From contig NZ_WVIE01000022.1 of assembly GCF_010091945.1 (NCBI RefSeq), positions 1 through 64,000 of the forward strand: a DNA stretch of 64,000 nt, read 5' to 3'. The stretch's first letter is position 1. Each line of letters starts with the position of its first letter. Origin of the DNA: Myxacorys almedinensis A. GTDB lineage: Bacteria > Cyanobacteriota > Cyanobacteriia > Leptolyngbyales > Leptolyngbyaceae. Below the pieces are notes generated by a model, which was not told the DNA's origin, ran no database searches, and saw only the letters and a program-made list of their open reading frames with translations. Below, piece after piece: positions 62,857 to 64,000 of the stretch. The position numbers and the translations under genes were made by a program.

Positions 62857-64000
62857 CTACATCCGCTCTAGGACTTGAATGCCAAGTAATGACAATCCCA
62901 GTTTTAACGTCCGCGCTGTGAGGTCGCATAACACTAGCCGCGAGGTGCGGGTCGGCTCTTCTGCTTGCAAGACCGGGCAGCGATCGTAGAACTGATTAAA
63001 TTTCTGACTTAACTCAAACAAATACTGACACAAGCGATTGGGCATCAACTCTTGGCTGACTTGCCCGATCAGTTCGTCTAATTGCAGCAGATGTCTTGCC
63101 AACGCAAACTCCGTTTCTTCGTGCAGCAAAATCTTGATATCTGCTCCCAAGTTGCCGAAATCAATCTGCCCTTTCCGGCTAATACCCTGGATGCGGACGT
63201 AAGCGTAAAGCATATATGGCGCAGTGTTGCCTTGCAGTGCCAACATTTTGTCGAAACTAAAAATGTAATTGCTGGTGCGGTTTTGGCTCAAATCGGCGTA
63301 TTTCACCGCGCTGATCCCCACAATGTGCGAGGTGTGCTCAATAAACGCTTGCGATTCGTGGCGGTCTTCTTCTTTGAGGCGAGTCTCTAAATCAGCGCGG
63401 GCACGAGCGATCGCTTCATCTAATAAGTCGCGCAATCGAACGGTTTCCCCAGAGCGCGTTTTCAGCCGTTTCCCATCTTCGCCCTGCACCAACCCAAACG
63501 GCACATGCACAACCTCTACCCCGTCCAAAATCCAGCCTGCCCGTCGTGCCACCTGAAAGACTTGGGCAAAGTGGTTTGCCTGCCCCACATCGGTAACGTA
63601 AATCAACCGATTTGCCCCATCGGTGTGAATGCGATAGCGAATCGCGGCTAAGTCAGTGGTGGCATAGTTGTAGCCCCCATCTGATTTTTGAATAATCAGG
63701 GGCAATCGCTCCCCTTCACGATTGGTAAAACCATCGAGAAAAACGCACTTTGCGCCTTGATCTTCGACCAGCAATCCTGCTTGCTCAAGATCGTCTACAA
63801 CGCCCTGCAAGTATGGGTTATAAAACGACTCTCCTCGTTCTGTTAAACAAATATCTAACAGATCATAAATCGTCTGAAATTCTCGCCGTGACTGATTGCA
63901 CAATAGTTTCCAGGCGCGATCGCTTTTCTGATCGCCAGACTGTAATGTAACAACTTGCTGTCGTGCTGCTTCTTGGAAGGCTGGATCGTCATCAAATCGT
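62857..64000 (-). CDS. argS: arginyl-tRNA synthetase (3' part)
   Basis: Charges tRNA-Arg. The frame stays open from the window edge ([36 protein letters not shown]...) into the track ORF, whose 63903 TTG start is only internal. Recognisable text: [38 protein letters not shown], the KMSK-region equivalent [23 protein letters not shown] and the C-terminal anticodon domain ending [12 protein letters not shown]. About 380 C-terminal residues are present; the N-terminus with HIGH is outside the window. Confidence 0.96.
   Translation of the reverse strand, partial: RFDDDPAFQEAARQQVVTLQSGDQKSDRAWKLLCNQSRREFQTIYDLLDICLTERGESFYNPYLQGVVDDLEQAGLLVEDQGAKCVFLDGFTNREGERLPLIIQKSDGGYNYATTDLAAIRYRIHTDGANRLIYVTDVGQANHFAQVFQVARRAGWILDGVEVVHVPFGLVQGEDGKRLKTRSGETVRLRDLLDEAIARARADLETRLKEEDRHESQAFIEHTSHIVGISAVKYADLSQNRTSNYIFSFDKMLALQGNTAPYMLYAYVRIQGISRKGQIDFGNLGADIKILLHEETEFALARHLLQLDELIGQVSQELMPNRLCQYLFELSQKFNQFYDRCPVLQAEEPTRTSRLVLCDLTARTLKLGLSLLGIQVLERM

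Noticed and set aside
63750-63950. ORF 63903 as the true argS start
   Set aside because: The frame continues open to the window edge with ArgS-like sequence, so the TTG there is internal.

Overview
The window is a stretch of cyanobacterial chromosome. The octamer GCGATCGC (HIP1, first clear copy at 412-419) is scattered through coding and spacer DNA. Gene content points the same way: light-dependent protochlorophyllide reductase, a 41-codon gene resembling NDH-1 subunit NdhP, a cyanobacterial group 2 sigma factor, a cyanobacterial RpoZ, DUF760 and DUF1818 proteins, a XisF-type recombinase and a ctaCDE/ctaAB oxidase cluster. A Leptolyngbya-like filamentous lineage would fit, but the genus is a guess.

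Layout. 1-380: end of an unidentified + strand gene, an array of ~32-bp hairpin repeats, then tRNA-Cys(GCA). 394-3577 (-): three-gene operon for uracil catabolism by the URC route (RibA-like URC1, DUF1688 URC4, upp). 3660-12000 (-): mutY, a DUF760 gene, a group 2 sigma factor, carB and mgtE. 12343-17426 (+): a repeat-rich lipoprotein, the ndhP-like gene, an MBL/beta-CASP protein, a GT39 glycosyltransferase and folB. 17604-21049: nfi, a Ser/Thr kinase fused to a solute-binding domain, and a small secreted protein. 21150-29546: respiration block with an ABC-2 exporter pair, ctaB and ctaA on the minus strand, divergent from ctaC-ctaD-ctaE. 29668-34530: a large membrane protein of unknown function, a PlsC-like acyltransferase and a XisF-type serine recombinase.

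34598-38456: a VOC gene diverges from an arsenic locus arsR-pstS-arsC-tyrosine phosphatase-arsH. Two ATCAA-N6-TTGAW boxes lie upstream of pstS and arsC, and no arsenite efflux gene is present. 38612-46131: por, a glycogen-debranching amylo-1,6-glucosidase, pyruvate kinase and a phosphohexomutase (carbon metabolism). 46192-47278: a GNAT gene bracketed by inverted copies of a ~130-bp repeat. 47444-52388: a DUF554 membrane protein, a DNA-binding-like protein with a histone-H1-like Lys/Ala/Pro tail, an omega-aminotransferase, and a histidine kinase with a degenerate receiver. 52850-56739 (-): phosphoketolase followed by acetate kinase, together making acetate and ATP from sugar phosphates via acetyl-phosphate. 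56847-57481: frameshifted remnant of an MFS exporter abutting tRNA-Pro(GGG). 57579-64000: a DUF1818 gene, a secreted protein, rpoZ with its terminator, an SGNH hydrolase, rdgB, an M28 peptidase, def, a half-size TauE/SafE protein and the 3' part of argS.

Most of the window is core chromosome. The places that merit a second look are the URC operon, the pump-less arsenic locus with its paired operators and perfect hairpin, the inverted-repeat-flanked GNAT unit, the kinase/solute-binding fusion, the Lys/Ala/Pro-tailed protein, the tRNA-linked MFS remnant and the hairpin repeat array at the left edge. I saw no CRISPR array, intact transposase, prophage or rRNA.
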